Positions 34,697 through 44,766 of a stretch of 64,000 nucleotides of DNA are shown here, in pieces. Within the stretch, counting starts at the first letter, position 1, and each line of letters starts with the position of its first letter. The translations under genes were made by a program, and so were the position numbers. Origin of the DNA: Rhizobium sp. BK602 (GTDB taxonomy: Bacteria > Pseudomonadota > Alphaproteobacteria > Rhizobiales > Rhizobiaceae); NCBI RefSeq assembly GCF_014195095.1, contig NZ_JACIBC010000002.1:310001-374000 (forward strand). The letters are read 5' to 3'. The notes under the pieces are model-generated. The model did no database searches. It saw nothing but the letters and a program-made list of their open reading frames with translations, and was not told the origin of the DNA.

Positions 34697-34822
34697 ACCT
34701 CCCCCTAGAGGGGGGAGGTCGCCGCGAAGCGGCGGGTGGGGGTGACAATTGGCTGGCCGAGGAGGTCGCCGCAATCACCCCACCCCGGCCTTCGGCCGAC
34801 CCTCCCCCTCAAGGGGAGGGTG
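34697..34822. repeat. Mosaic intergenic repeat of four hairpins
   Basis: Successive inverted repeats: ACCTCCCCCT/AGGGGGGAGGT (34697-34719), CGCCGC/GCGGCG (34720-34735), CGGCC/GGCCG (34786-34798) and CCTCCCC/GGGGAGG (34801-34820). This is the arrangement of rhizobial intergenic mosaic elements. The last two hairpins recur at 35275-35317. Confidence 0.7.
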
Positions 34823-34871
34823 TTTGCGACGATGTTGGGTCTTGCTATTTCAAGAGGTTGGAAATCCTTTC

Positions 34872-35327
34872 ATGCCCAAAAAGCCCTCCAAGCTCGATCG
34901 CTTCAAAATCGCCAACAGCCGGCGCCTGCGCGCTGGTTCAACCGACGCTGAAACCAAGCTTTGGAAGCATTTGTGGCGCATCCCCATCGAAGGCACCCAT
35001 TTTCGACGACAGGTCCCCATCGGGCGCTATTTCGCGGATTTCGTTTGCCATCAGATAGGCCTCATTATCGAGCTTGACGGCAGCCAGCATGCGGAAGATG
35101 CGGCAAGGTGCTATGATGCCGAGCGCACGGCATTTCTCGAAAGTCAGGGCTATCACGTCGTCCGGTTTTGGAATGCCGAGGTAACAGACGAGATCGAGGC
35201 TGTTCTGGATACGATATTTGCCATTGTGCAGCAGCGACAAATTTTGCTAGCAGAGGCCGACCGTTTTCACCACACTCCGGCACACCGTGCCGACCCTCTC
35301 TCTCAAGGAGGGGGTGAGGAACCTTGA
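34872..35327 (+). CDS. DUF559 (very-short-patch-repair-like endonuclease fold) protein
   Basis: A 151-residue protein with the restriction-endonuclease-like core of DUF559: '[20 protein letters not shown]', '[20 protein letters not shown]', '[11 protein letters not shown]' and '[11 protein letters not shown]' (E, D and ExD-like residues in order). The family resembles Vsr nickases, but a function is not shown. The last ~20 residues ('[16 protein letters not shown]') are the translation of a repeat element. Its stop is one base before the glyS ATG. Both sides are repeat sequence, which suggests mobility with the repeat. Confidence 0.8.
   Translation: MPKKPSKLDRFKIANSRRLRAGSTDAETKLWKHLWRIPIEGTHFRRQVPIGRYFADFVCHQIGLIIELDGSQHAEDAARCYDAERTAFLESQGYHVVRFWNAEVTDEIEAVLDTIFAIVQQRQILLAEADRFHHTPAHRADPLSQGGGEEP
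35275..35317. repeat. Second copy of the hairpin repeat, running into the glyS ribosome binding site
   Basis: CCGGCAC/GTGCCG (35277-35292 region) and CCTCTCTC/AAGGAGGGGG (35294-35314) match the organisation of 34783-34822 in the same orientation. Its right arm supplies the purine-rich AAGGAGGGGGTGAGGA in front of glyS. Confidence 0.6.
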
Positions 35328-35328
35328 C

Positions 35329-37443
35329 ATGCCCGATCTCCTTCTCGAACTCCGCTCCGAGGAAATTCCCGCCCGTATGCAGCGCAAGGCTGCCGGCGAC
35401 CTGAAGAAGCTGGTGACCGACGCGCTGGTCGAGGCTGGTCTGTCCTATGAGGGCGCCAGGGAATATTGGACGCCGCGGCGTCTCACGCTCGACATTCGCG
35501 GGCTGACGGCGCGCTCCGCCGACGTGCGCGAGGAGCGCAAGGGTCCGCGCACCGATGCCAATGAAAAGGCGATCGAAGGCTTCCTGCGCGGCGCCGGCCT
35601 GTCCTCCATTGCCGAGGCACAGGTGCAAAGCGACCCGAAGAAGGGCGATTTCTACGTTGCGGTGATTTCCAAGCCCGGCCGCGCCGCGGAAGAGATTGTC
35701 GCTTCCGTGATGCCCGATATCATCCGCAACTTCCCCTGGCCGAAATCGATGCGCTGGGGCAAGGCCTCCGTAAAGCCCGGCTCGCTGCGCTGGGTGCGCC
35801 CGCTGCAATCGATCGTCTGCGTCTACGGCACCGAGCATGAGGAAACCGTCGTCATCCCCTTCGAGATCGACGGCATCGTCGCCTCGAACGTGACCTATGG
35901 TCATCGCTTCCACGCGCCCGATGCGATCACCGTCAAGCGCTTCGACGATTATGTCGCGAGCCTGGAAAAGGCTTACGTGGTCCTGGATGCGGAGCGCCGC
36001 AAGGACATCATCCTGCATGATGCCCGCGACATCGCCTTTGCCAACGGCCTGGAACTGGTCGAGGACGAAGGCCTGCTGGAGGAAGTCTCCGGTCTCGTCG
36101 AGTGGCCGCAGGTGCTGATGGGCTCCTTCGAAGAAGACTATCTGTCAATCCCGTCGGAAATCATCCGTCTCACAATCAAGACCAACCAGAAATGCTTCGT
36201 CACCCGGCCGCAGGCCGGCGAGACGCTGTCCAACCGCTTCATCCTCGTCGCCAATATCCAGGCGACGGATGGCGGCAAGGAGATCATCCACGGCAACGGT
36301 AAGGTCGTGCGCGCCCGTCTGTCCGACGCGCTGCACTTCTGGAAGCGCGACCAGGGCGATCTGCCCGATCTCGAAACGCTGGAAGCCTCCGCTAAAAAAT
36401 TCGGCCTCGATCTGAAGAAGCCGCTCGATCAGCGCATGGCCAAGCTCGACGCGCTCAATGTTACCTTCCATGCCAAGCTTGGCAGCCAGGGCGAGCGTGT
36501 TGCCCGCATCCGCGCGCTCGCCGCCGACCTTGCCAAGATCACCGGCGCCGATGCCGCCCTGGTCGACCGCGCCGTCGTGCTGGCCAAGGCGGACCTGCGC
36601 ACCGAAGCCGTCGGCGAATTCCCCGAGCTGCAGGGCGTCATGGGCCGCAAATATGCTTCCCTGCAGGGCGAGAACGGCTCCGTGGCGACGGCCATCGAGG
36701 ATCACTACAAGCCACAAGGCCCGTCCGACCGCGTGCCCGAAGACAAGGTTGCGATCACAGTTGCGCTCGCCGACAAGCTGGATACGCTCGTCGGCTTCTG
36801 GAAGATCGACGAGAAGCCCACGGGTTCGAAGGACCCTTACGCGTTGCGCCGCGCCGCCCTCGGCGTTGTCCGCATCCTGCTGGAGCGCGGCGTGCGCCTG
36901 CCGCTGCTTGCGACCACTGGGGATGCCGACCTGCTTGCCTTCTTCCATGACCGTCTCAAGGTCTATCTGCGCGATCTCGGCGCCCGCCATGACCTGATCG
37001 ATGCCGTGCTGACGCCGGAGGCCGACGATCTCTTGATGGTCGCCCGCCGTGTCGAAGCGCTGACCGCCTTCATCACCTCCGAGGATGGCAAGAACCTGCT
37101 GGCCGGCACCAAGCGCGCCACGCAGCTTCTGGCGGCCGAGGAAAAGAAGGGCACCGTCGTCGCTGACGGCGTTTCGGAAGCACTCCTCAAGCTGGATGCG
37201 GAAAAGGACCTCTTCGCCGCCGTCAAGGCTGCTTCGGCCGAGGCTTCCGCCGCGATCGCCAAGGAAGACTTCCGCTCGGCCATGGCAGCCCTTTCCAAGC
37301 TGCGCGCGCCCGTCGACCGCTTCTTCGAGGATGTACTGGTCAACGACGAAGATGCCGCCATCCGCGCCAATCGCCTGGCGCTGCTGCGGCTGATCCGCGA
37401 GGCAACCGGCACCGTCGCCGACTTCTCCAAGATCGCGGGATAG
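35329..37443 (+). CDS. glyS: Glycyl-tRNA synthetase beta subunit
   Basis: A 704-residue partner of GlyQ, needed for tRNA binding. The start '[17 protein letters not shown]' is the family signature; 'WPKSMRWGK' and '[13 protein letters not shown]' follow, with an HD-like and anticodon-binding region in the C-terminal half ('[20 protein letters not shown]', '[18 protein letters not shown]'). ATG 35329 is chosen over a longer frame starting at 35287 inside the repeat. The SD lies within the repeat. Confidence 0.96.
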   Translation: MPDLLLELRSEEIPARMQRKAAGDLKKLVTDALVEAGLSYEGAREYWTPRRLTLDIRGLTARSADVREERKGPRTDANEKAIEGFLRGAGLSSIAEAQVQSDPKKGDFYVAVISKPGRAAEEIVASVMPDIIRNFPWPKSMRWGKASVKPGSLRWVRPLQSIVCVYGTEHEETVVIPFEIDGIVASNVTYGHRFHAPDAITVKRFDDYVASLEKAYVVLDAERRKDIILHDARDIAFANGLELVEDEGLLEEVSGLVEWPQVLMGSFEEDYLSIPSEIIRLTIKTNQKCFVTRPQAGETLSNRFILVANIQATDGGKEIIHGNGKVVRARLSDALHFWKRDQGDLPDLETLEASAKKFGLDLKKPLDQRMAKLDALNVTFHAKLGSQGERVARIRALAADLAKITGADAALVDRAVVLAKADLRTEAVGEFPELQGVMGRKYASLQGENGSVATAIEDHYKPQGPSDRVPEDKVAITVALADKLDTLVGFWKIDEKPTGSKDPYALRRAALGVVRILLERGVRLPLLATTGDADLLAFFHDRLKVYLRDLGARHDLIDAVLTPEADDLLMVARRVEALTAFITSEDGKNLLAGTKRATQLLAAEEKKGTVVADGVSEALLKLDAEKDLFAAVKAASAEASAAIAKEDFRSAMAALSKLRAPVDRFFEDVLVNDEDAAIRANRLALLRLIREATGTVADFSKIAG

Positions 37444-37457
37444 GAAAGGGAGGCGCG

Positions 37458-37952
37458 ATGACCGGAAAAATCCTCGTCAGCGCCTGCCTCATGGGCCACG
37501 CCGTCCGCTATGACGGCCGTGCCAAGCCGCTTCATCACCCGGCCATCGATCGCTGGCGTGAAGAAGGTCGGCTGGTGACCATTTGTCCGGAACTATCGGC
37601 CGGCATGGTCGTGCCGCGACCGCCGGCGGAAATTGCCGATGGCGCGGGTGGCGAGGACGTGCTTGCCGGCACCGCGCGCGTGATGGAGATCAGCGGCGGC
37701 GATGTGACCGAGGCCTTCCGTCAGGCTGCGGACAATGCCCTGGCGCTCGCGGAACAGACCGGCTGCCGCTACGCGCTGCTGATCGACGGCAGCCCATCCT
37801 GTGGGTCCGGCTTCATCTATGACGGTACATTTTCCGGCGGCCGGCATGCGGGCCATGGCGTCACCGCCGCCTTGCTGAAGCGGGCGGGGATCGAGGTCTA
37901 TTCCGATCGTGAGATCGACCGGCTGGTCGAGCGAATTGCCGCAGCCGGGTGA
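37458..37952 (+). CDS. DUF523 family protein
   Basis: A 164-residue protein of the DUF523 family: 'ILVSACLMGHAVRYDG' near the start (normally SACLLGxxxRYDG), 'TICPELSAGMVVPRPPAEI', and 'LLIDGSPSCGSGFIYDG' with the conserved SPSCG. Conserved cysteines suggest thiol or metal chemistry, but no activity is known. It starts 14 bases after glyS and ends at a shared terminator. Confidence 0.85.
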   Translation: MTGKILVSACLMGHAVRYDGRAKPLHHPAIDRWREEGRLVTICPELSAGMVVPRPPAEIADGAGGEDVLAGTARVMEISGGDVTEAFRQAADNALALAEQTGCRYALLIDGSPSCGSGFIYDGTFSGGRHAGHGVTAALLKRAGIEVYSDREIDRLVERIAAAG

Positions 37953-37977
37953 GCCTCTTCGACATTTGCAAAAGGAA

Positions 37978-38003
37978 AAACCGCCGGGCGATCCCGGCGG
38001 TTT
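37978..38003. terminator. Bidirectional terminator between DUF523 and the chemotaxis receptor
   Basis: An 11-bp stem (37978-37988 with 37993-38003) with loop CGAT, A-rich on the left and T-rich on the right, between two convergent genes. Confidence 0.9.
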
Positions 38004-38026
38004 GTCGTTGTTCGTCGTGACGCGGC

Positions 38027-39844
38027 TCAGGCGGCGCGGCGATGATGGTCCATTGTCGAGCGGCCGTCGCTGACGCGGAAATCGCGGATCAGGCCGAGCA
38101 GGTCCTCGGTGTCGGCGGCGAGCGTTTCTGCCGATGCCGTCGTCTCCTCGGCCATGGCGGCGTTCTGCTGCGTGGCGGCGTCGAGCTGGTTCATCGACGA
38201 TGAGATCGAGCGCAGCGTCGTATCCTGTTCCGAGGCGCTGTAGGCAATCTTCGAAACGATCTCGTTGGCTGCCTTGATCTGGCCGGAGATGCGCTTCAGC
38301 GCTTCGCCGGCCTCGCCGACGAGGCGGACGCCCTGGTCGACCTGGTCGGACGAGCGGGCGATCTGATCCTTGATCTCCTTGGCCGCCGCGGCGGAGCGCT
38401 GCGCCAGCTCGCGCACTTCCTGGGCAACGACGGCAAAGCCCTTGCCGGATTCGCCGGCGCGCGCCGCCTCGACGCCGGCATTGAGCGCCAGCAGGTTGGT
38501 CTGGAAGGCGATCTCGTCGATGACGCCGATGATCTTGCCGATCTCCTCGGACGACTTTTCGATGCCGCTCATCGCCTCGATCGCCTGGGCGACGACGGCA
38601 TCGCTGCGCGAGGCTTCGGTGCTGACGGCATGAACCCGCTTGCTAGCCTCATGCGCGCCTTCCGCGGTCTGGCGGACGGCAACGGTCAGCTCGTCGAGCG
38701 CGGCCGAAGTCTCTTCCAGGCTGGCGGCCTGGCGCTCGGTGCGCTGCGACAGCTCGTTGGAAGCGCGGCGGATTTCTTCCTTGCTGATGCCGATGTCATT
38801 GCCCTTGGCATTGACCCGCGCCATGGCTGCCTCGAGATGGGAGAGCGCCTCGTTGAAATTGTTGCGCAGGCCGGCATAGCTGATGCCGAGATCGCCGCAG
38901 CGCACGGTCAGGTCGCCGCGTGCAAGCTGCTCCAGCGCTCTGCCGATGGTCGCGACGACGCGGGCCTGTTCCTCGGCCTCGTCCTGCTGCTGACGCAGGT
39001 TCTGTTGGCGCTCGCTGTTGATTTCCTCTTCCTGCGCGATCTGGCGTTCGGCCAGGGCATGGCGCTCGCGGATCTTTTCCTGCAGCGCAAGCGTGGCCCT
39101 GGCCATCAGGCCGATCTCGTTGCGCATGGCGGCATGCGGTATCGCGATGCTCACATCCTCGTCGGCAACCGCCTTGAGTGCGGCGTGAACCTCGGTGAGC
39201 GGCTTGGTAATGCCGCGGATGACGAAAAAGGCGGCAACGAGGACCATCGCGAAGAGCGCGAGGGCCGACCACAAGGTCGTCCAGATCTTCGCCTCGACCT
39301 GTGCGTCGAGATCGTCCATGTAGACGCCGGTCACGATAACGATCTTCCAGGGTTCGAAGGCGCGGGCATAAGCGGTCTTGCGGAAAGTCGCGTCGGCCGG
39401 TTGGCCAGGCTTATTGGCGTAGAAGTCGGAGAGGCCGCCGCCCTGCTGGCCGAGCTTGACCAATTCCTCACGATAATAGTGGCCCTTCGAGTCGGGCTGT
39501 CCCTTCAGGTTCACGCCCACTTTCGACTTGTCGTAGTGGAAGACCATGTTGACGTCGTAATCATAGCCGAAGAGATAGCCGTCCGGCGTATATTTCATGC
39601 TGCCGACGGTGGCATAGGCCTGAGCCTTGGCCTGTTCTTCCGTGAGCTTTCCCGCCTGCTCCTGAGAATAATAGAAATTCATGACGGAAATGCCGGATTC
39701 GACCTGCGTGCGCAGCATTTCATAGCGCTCGCTATAGATCGCCTCGGCCGATGAGCGGATTTGCAGATAGGTCGCCATGGCGAAAACGGCCATAAGCACG
39801 CCCAGGAGGGCGAAGAGCTGACGTGCGATCTTGAGATTCTTCAT
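38027..39844 (-). CDS. Methyl-accepting chemotaxis protein with Cache sensor domain
   Basis: A 605-residue receptor: membrane helix 1 (about 9-28), periplasmic single Cache domain (about 35-185, with 'YTPDGYLFGYDYDVNMVFHY' and 'FEPWKIVIVTGVYMDDLDAQ'), membrane helix 2 (about 190-210), HAMP, and a long signalling coiled coil. The coil contains the conserved tip 'EIAFQTNLLALNAGVEAARA' and 'GKGFAVVAQEVRELAQRSA'. No C-terminal CheR-tethering pentapeptide is seen; it ends 'MDHHRRAA'. Ligand unknown; Cache domains of this type often bind small organic acids. Confidence 0.93.
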   Translation of the reverse strand: MKNLKIARQLFALLGVLMAVFAMATYLQIRSSAEAIYSERYEMLRTQVESGISVMNFYYSQEQAGKLTEEQAKAQAYATVGSMKYTPDGYLFGYDYDVNMVFHYDKSKVGVNLKGQPDSKGHYYREELVKLGQQGGGLSDFYANKPGQPADATFRKTAYARAFEPWKIVIVTGVYMDDLDAQVEAKIWTTLWSALALFAMVLVAAFFVIRGITKPLTEVHAALKAVADEDVSIAIPHAAMRNEIGLMARATLALQEKIRERHALAERQIAQEEEINSERQQNLRQQQDEAEEQARVVATIGRALEQLARGDLTVRCGDLGISYAGLRNNFNEALSHLEAAMARVNAKGNDIGISKEEIRRASNELSQRTERQAASLEETSAALDELTVAVRQTAEGAHEASKRVHAVSTEASRSDAVVAQAIEAMSGIEKSSEEIGKIIGVIDEIAFQTNLLALNAGVEAARAGESGKGFAVVAQEVRELAQRSAAAAKEIKDQIARSSDQVDQGVRLVGEAGEALKRISGQIKAANEIVSKIAYSASEQDTTLRSISSSMNQLDAATQQNAAMAEETTASAETLAADTEDLLGLIRDFRVSDGRSTMDHHRRAA

Positions 39845-40123
39845 ACATGCCTCGCAACAGGGTAGGGTAAGTACCGGCGCGGTTTCCTACCGCCTATGCG
39901 ATCGCCTGAGAAAGTCCCAATACGCTTGCCGCTGCTCGAAAAGACATGCTGCTGTCCGGTCAAAGTAAAATCGCGGCTTATGTCTAAGAAAGCTTTAATC
40001 AAAACAGCGTGATGGGGAACTAAGTGGCTTTGGGTGCCAGATATGTTGCCGCGCGCCCGTCAATACTGGTCGAATTTCACCCTTATCTTGAGTCTCGGGC
40101 GAAGCTTCCGCAGGTCATCAATC
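39845..40123. other. Intergenic region between the chemotaxis receptor and the HPE1-like gene
   Basis: Nothing clearly genic. It contains the receptor promoter region and an AT-rich stretch around 39960-40020. The only strong structure is the terminator at its right edge. Confidence 0.5.
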
Positions 40124-40161
40124 AAAAACGAATGCGCCCCTGCTTCTCCCAGGGGCGCATT
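40124..40161 (-). terminator. Terminator of the HPE1-like gene
   Basis: A 12-bp perfect stem AATGCGCCCCTG (40131-40142) / CAGGGGCGCATT (40150-40161) with a 7-base loop. On the minus strand it is followed by CGTTTTT. Confidence 0.9.
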
Positions 40162-40230
40162 GGTCCGCCTTGCGACGGACCCCGTCGACCGAAACATTGG
40201 CCGGGCGGGGCAGGGAACGGGATGCCGACG

Positions 40231-40659
40231 CTATTGGCGGAGCTGGAAGCCGGAGAGCTCGAGCGGCGCGGGCGCCGGCGTCTTGACGGATTGGGGCAGG
40301 GCGGCGGTCGTTGCGGTCATGTCGATGCCGTCGGGCGCCGTGTTCGCGGCGGCCAGGGCCTCGGGCGTCGGCTTGGACATGAAGACGACCGGCGAGCCGC
40401 CCATCCACGCCTCGGTGCGCACCACCTTCTTCTGGCCGTCGACGTCGCGAATGACGATGGTCTGGGTGCCGGGCTTCAGCTCCGGTACGATATAGTCCTT
40501 CTTGACTTCCGGCGGCTTGATGGACGGGCAGTCGGTGCAGGCTCTGTCGATGATGCTGCCGGCGCTGACCTCGGTCTTGCTGTCGATCGGCTGGATCGAC
40601 GATGCCAGGGCCGAGCCGGCGGCCAGCGCGAAAGTCAAGGTCAGGAAGAAGGCACGCAT
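40231..40659 (-). CDS. Secreted protein with HPE1-like domain
   Basis: A 142-residue exported protein: signal peptide 'MRAFFLTLTFALAAGSALAS', then 'IIDRACTDCPSIKPPEVKKD' with a CxxC, and 'GTQTIVIRDVDGQKKVVRTE' and 'WMGGSPVVFMSKPTPEAL'. Rhizobial homologues are commonly annotated as plant virulence effector HPE1-like proteins. The name rests on similarity only; a role in plants is not shown here. No type III or IV secretion genes lie nearby, so export is by the Sec route to the periplasm or beyond. Confidence 0.75.
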   Translation of the reverse strand: MRAFFLTLTFALAAGSALASSIQPIDSKTEVSAGSIIDRACTDCPSIKPPEVKKDYIVPELKPGTQTIVIRDVDGQKKVVRTEAWMGGSPVVFMSKPTPEALAAANTAPDGIDMTATTAALPQSVKTPAPAPLELSGFQLRQ

Positions 40660-40791
40660 AACGACAACTCCATCTAAGATAGTGGAGAGATTAGCGTGTC
40701 TTTGTTTCCATCCCGTCAGGAGATTAGGTAAAAGTTTAGTGGAGGACGGATTTCGGGACAGTCGTTGCGTAAAACAAAAAGTTAGAGCGTT

Positions 40792-42063
40792 TCAGGCCCG
40801 TTCCCGCTCGATCGCCTGCCAGCCTATGTCGCTGCGGCTGAAGCCGTTTTCCCACTCTACCTTGCCGACAAGGGCATAGGCGCGCTTCTGCGCCTCGCCG
40901 ACGGTCTTGCCGGTCGCGGTGACGTTCAGCACCCGGCCGCCGGTTGCGACCAGCGCGCCGTCCTTCAGGGCCGTGCCGGCATGAAACACCTTGGCGCCGT
41001 CGCTGTCGGCGGGCAGGGCGCCGATCGGCGTGTTCTTGGCGTAGGCGCCGGGATAGCCCTTCGAGGCCATGACCACGGTCAGCGCCACATCGTCGCTCCA
41101 TTCGGCGCTGACCTGATCCAGCGTGCCGTTGGCACAGGCGAGAAGCAGCGGCAGCAGGTCGCTCTTCAGCCGCATCATCAACACCTGGCATTCCGGATCG
41201 CCGAAGCGGACATTGTATTCGATCAGCTCCGGTCCCTTGGCGGTGATCATCAGTCCGGCGAAGAACAGGCCGGAGAAGGGATAGCCGCTTTCGGCCATGC
41301 CGCGCATCGTCGGCTCGATGATGTCCTTCATCGTCCGCTCGACCATCTCCGCCGTCATGACCGGGGCGGGGGAATAGGCGCCCATGCCGCCGGTGTTCGG
41401 GCCGGTATCGCCGTCGCCGACGCGCTTGTGATCCTGAGCGGTGGCGAGCGCCAGCGCGTGCTTGCCGTCGCAAAGGCAGAAGAAGCTTGCTTCCTCGCCG
41501 TCGAGATAGGCCTCGATCACCACCTCGGCGCCGGCCTCGCCGAAGGCGCCTTCGAAGCAGTCATCGACGGCGGCAAGCGCCTCGTCGACCGTCATGGCGA
41601 CCGTGACGCCCTTGCCGGCGGCAAGCCCATCGGCCTTGACGACGATCGGAGCGCCCTGTTCGCGGATATAGGCTTTCGCTTTCGGCGCATTGTTGAAGCG
41701 TTGATAGGCGCCGGTCGGGATATTGTAGCGGGCGCAGATATCCTTGGTGAAACCCTTGGAGCCTTCAAGCTGGGCGGCTGCGGCGGATGGGCCGAACACG
41801 GCAATGCCTGCGGCGCGCAGGTGGTCGGCAATGCCGGCGACGAGCGGTGCCTCCGGGCCGACGACGACGAAGTCGATGGCCTTTTCCTTGCAGAAGGCAA
41901 CGACCGCGTCATGGTTCTCGATGTCGAGGGGGACAAGCGTCGCGTGGTCGGCAATACCCGGATTGCCGGGCGCGGCATAGAATTCCGTCATCAGCGGCGA
42001 TTGTGCCAGTTTCCAGGCCAGCGCATGCTCGCGTCCGCCCGATCCGATCAACAGAACTTTCAT
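40792..42063 (-). CDS. purD: Phosphoribosylamine-glycine ligase
   Basis: A 423-residue ATP-grasp enzyme making glycinamide ribonucleotide in purine synthesis. Motifs: '[20 protein letters not shown]', '[19 protein letters not shown]', '[14 protein letters not shown]', '[20 protein letters not shown]' and '[15 protein letters not shown]'. Start 42063 (GAGGGC upstream) gives the family length; a longer frame to 42123 is not supported. The gene's 3' end runs into a fragment of the palindromic repeat tail. Confidence 0.96.
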   Translation of the reverse strand: MKVLLIGSGGREHALAWKLAQSPLMTEFYAAPGNPGIADHATLVPLDIENHDAVVAFCKEKAIDFVVVGPEAPLVAGIADHLRAAGIAVFGPSAAAAQLEGSKGFTKDICARYNIPTGAYQRFNNAPKAKAYIREQGAPIVVKADGLAAGKGVTVAMTVDEALAAVDDCFEGAFGEAGAEVVIEAYLDGEEASFFCLCDGKHALALATAQDHKRVGDGDTGPNTGGMGAYSPAPVMTAEMVERTMKDIIEPTMRGMAESGYPFSGLFFAGLMITAKGPELIEYNVRFGDPECQVLMMRLKSDLLPLLLACANGTLDQVSAEWSDDVALTVVMASKGYPGAYAKNTPIGALPADSDGAKVFHAGTALKDGALVATGGRVLNVTATGKTVGEAQKRAYALVGKVEWENGFSRSDIGWQAIERERA

Positions 42064-42311
42064 GGCTTGCCCTCGTTCTTTGCGTTCATGTGCGCGGTTA
42101 AGGGGGGAGCGCCCAAAGGTCAAGCGGCAAATCCTGTGGAGGCCGGGGTTGCAACATTGCCATGCCTTTTTATGTCGCTAAAGCCTGATGCTGGTTTCGC
42201 GTGGTGATCCGTCTTCCGTTGCCCTGATTGGGGCGATCTCGCCGGAAACCGCTTCGTACTTTCCGGGATCGCGCCTATGGTCCCGTCATCGAGTTCAGTT
42301 CAGAGAGACAT

Positions 42312-44621
42312 ATGGCCGCCGACATTCGCTCCCTTGCCGCAACCATCGCCACCGAGATCAATTCGCGCCCGGATCAGGCCAAGGCCGCGATCGAGCTTCT
42401 CGACGAAGGTGCCACCGTGCCCTTCATCGCCCGCTACCGCAAGGAAGTGACCGGCGGTCTCGATGACGGGCAGCTGCGGACGCTGGCCGAACGCCTCGTC
42501 TATCTGCGCGAGCTGGAAGCCCGCCGCGCCGCGATCGTCGAATCGATCGTCGGCCAGGGCAAGATGACCGACGAGCTGATGGGCAAGATCGCCGTGGTCG
42601 CCACCAAGGCCGAGCTCGAAGATCTCTATCTGCCCTATAAGCCGAAGCGCCGCACGCGCGCCGAAATCGCCAGGGAGCGCGGTCTTGGCCCGCTCGCCGA
42701 CACGATCCTGACCGATCGCTCCCGGGAACCGGCGGCGCTGGCCGAGGGCTTCCTCACCGCTGACGTGCCCGATGTGAAGACGGCGCTCGAGGGCGCGCGT
42801 GACATCATCGCCGAAGGGATCGCCGAAAATGCCGACCTGCTCGGCAAGCTGCGCACCTACATGAAGGCGAATGCCGCCCTGAAGGCCAAGGTGGTGGACG
42901 GCAAGCAGGAGGCCGGCGCGAAATTCTCCGATTATTTCGACCATCAGGAGCGCTGGGCGACCGCCCCCGGCCATCGCGCGCTCGCCATGCTGCGTGGCTG
43001 GAACGAGGAGGTTCTGACGCTGACCATCGAGGTCGATGTCGATGCCGTCTCACCGAACAAGCCGGTCGAACGGATGATCGCCACCGCTTACGAGATCGGC
43101 GCGAGCCGCCCCGGCGACCGCTGGCTGACGGAGGTTGCGAGCTGGACTTGGCGCGTCAAGCTCTCCATGTCGCTGTCGCTCGATCTGATGCGCGATCTGC
43201 GCGAGCGCGCCGAGGAGGAGGCGATCCATGTCTTCGCCCGCAATCTGAAGGATCTGCTGCTGGCAGCGCCCGCCGGTTCGCGCGCCACCATGGGCCTCGA
43301 TCCGGGCATCCGCACCGGCGTCAAGGTCGCCGTGGTCGACGGCACCGGCAAGCTCCTGGAGACGACCACGGTCTATCCTTTCCCGCCGAAGAACGATGTG
43401 CGCGGCACGCAGGCGACCTTGGCGGCGCTCATCCGCAAGCACAAGGTCGAGCTGATCTCCATCGGCAACGGCACCGGCAGCCGCGAGACAGAGAAGCTCG
43501 TGACCGACATGCTGGCCGATCTGCCGGCGCCGAAGCCGACCAAGGTCATCGTCTCGGAAGCGGGCGCATCCGTCTATTCGGCCTCCGAAACCGCGGCGCT
43601 GGAGTTTCCGGGTCTCGACGTCTCGCTGCGCGGCGCCGTCTCCATCGCCCGTCGCCTGCAGGACCCTCTGGCCGAGCTGGTGAAGATCGAGCCGAAGTCG
43701 ATCGGCGTCGGTCAATATCAGCACGATGTCGACCAGCAGAAGCTGTCGCGCTCGCTCGATGCCGTGGTGGAAGATGCGGTGAATGCCGTCGGCGTCGATC
43801 TGAATACCGCGTCGGCGCCGCTCTTGGCCCGCGTCTCCGGCCTCGGCCCGTCGATCGCCGATGCGATCGTCAAGCACCGCGACGGCGAGGGCCGCTTCGA
43901 GACCCGCCGCGATCTGCTGAAGGTCGCCCGTCTCGGACAGCGCACCTTCGAGCAATGCGCCGGCTTCCTGCGTATTCCCGACGGCAAGGAGCCTCTGGAT
44001 GCCTCCTCGGTGCATCCGGAAGCCTATGGCGTCGCCAAGAAGATCGTTGCCGCCTGCGGCCGCGACCTGCGCAGCCTGATGGGCGACACGGCGATGCTGA
44101 AGGCCGTCGATCCGCGCAAGTTCATCGATGAGAAATTCGGCCTTCCGACGGTGCGCGACATCATCGCCGAGCTGGAAAAGCCGGGCCGCGATCCGCGCCC
44201 GAGCTTCAAGACCGCGACCTTCGCGGAGGGGATCAACGAGATCAGCGATCTCAAGCCCGGCATGGCTCTGGAAGGCACGGTGACCAACGTCGCCGCCTTC
44301 GGTGCCTTCGTCGACATCGGCGTTCACCAGGACGGGCTCGTGCATGTCTCGCAGCTGGCCGATCGCTTCGTGAAGGACCCCCATGAAGTCGTCAAGGCGG
44401 GCGACGTCGTGAAAGTGAGGGTTGTGGAAGTCGACGCCAAACGGAAACGAATCAGTCTCACAATGCGCAAAGATGGCGGCACTGTGGCGGGCGCATCCGG
44501 ACGTGAGTCGCGCGAGCAAGGCAGTGTGCGCAACGCTGGCGATAGGAACAACAGTCGTCCGAATGCGCCGCAACAGGGTAGTTTCGGCGCGGCCCTGGCG
44601 GACGCATTCAAGCGAAAATAA
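42312..44621 (+). CDS. tex: Tex family RNA-binding transcription accessory protein
   Basis: A 769-residue Tex protein: an N-terminal helical part ('[20 protein letters not shown]'), a YqgF/RNase-H-like domain ('[20 protein letters not shown]'), two helix-hairpin-helix units ('[20 protein letters not shown]') and a C-terminal S1 domain ('[20 protein letters not shown]...[10 protein letters not shown]'). It binds nucleic acids and influences transcription. Start at ATG 42312 after AGAGAGA. The tail after S1 is Gly/Arg/Asn-rich. Confidence 0.93.
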   Translation: MAADIRSLAATIATEINSRPDQAKAAIELLDEGATVPFIARYRKEVTGGLDDGQLRTLAERLVYLRELEARRAAIVESIVGQGKMTDELMGKIAVVATKAELEDLYLPYKPKRRTRAEIARERGLGPLADTILTDRSREPAALAEGFLTADVPDVKTALEGARDIIAEGIAENADLLGKLRTYMKANAALKAKVVDGKQEAGAKFSDYFDHQERWATAPGHRALAMLRGWNEEVLTLTIEVDVDAVSPNKPVERMIATAYEIGASRPGDRWLTEVASWTWRVKLSMSLSLDLMRDLRERAEEEAIHVFARNLKDLLLAAPAGSRATMGLDPGIRTGVKVAVVDGTGKLLETTTVYPFPPKNDVRGTQATLAALIRKHKVELISIGNGTGSRETEKLVTDMLADLPAPKPTKVIVSEAGASVYSASETAALEFPGLDVSLRGAVSIARRLQDPLAELVKIEPKSIGVGQYQHDVDQQKLSRSLDAVVEDAVNAVGVDLNTASAPLLARVSGLGPSIADAIVKHRDGEGRFETRRDLLKVARLGQRTFEQCAGFLRIPDGKEPLDASSVHPEAYGVAKKIVAACGRDLRSLMGDTAMLKAVDPRKFIDEKFGLPTVRDIIAELEKPGRDPRPSFKTATFAEGINEISDLKPGMALEGTVTNVAAFGAFVDIGVHQDGLVHVSQLADRFVKDPHEVVKAGDVVKVRVVEVDAKRKRISLTMRKDGGTVAGASGRESREQGSVRNAGDRNNSRPNAPQQGSFGAALADAFKRK

Positions 44622-44766
44622 GCACTTAGCGGGAGATTGTGCAAGAATGTCACACTCTGGCAGCGTTGTTGCCGGAGCGCTAAAGAGTGCGAAAAGGTGC
44701 GCTTGCCACAATGTTGTAAGGCGTTAGAGTCTGCTTCATTGTCATGTCATAACATTCGAGGCGTCC

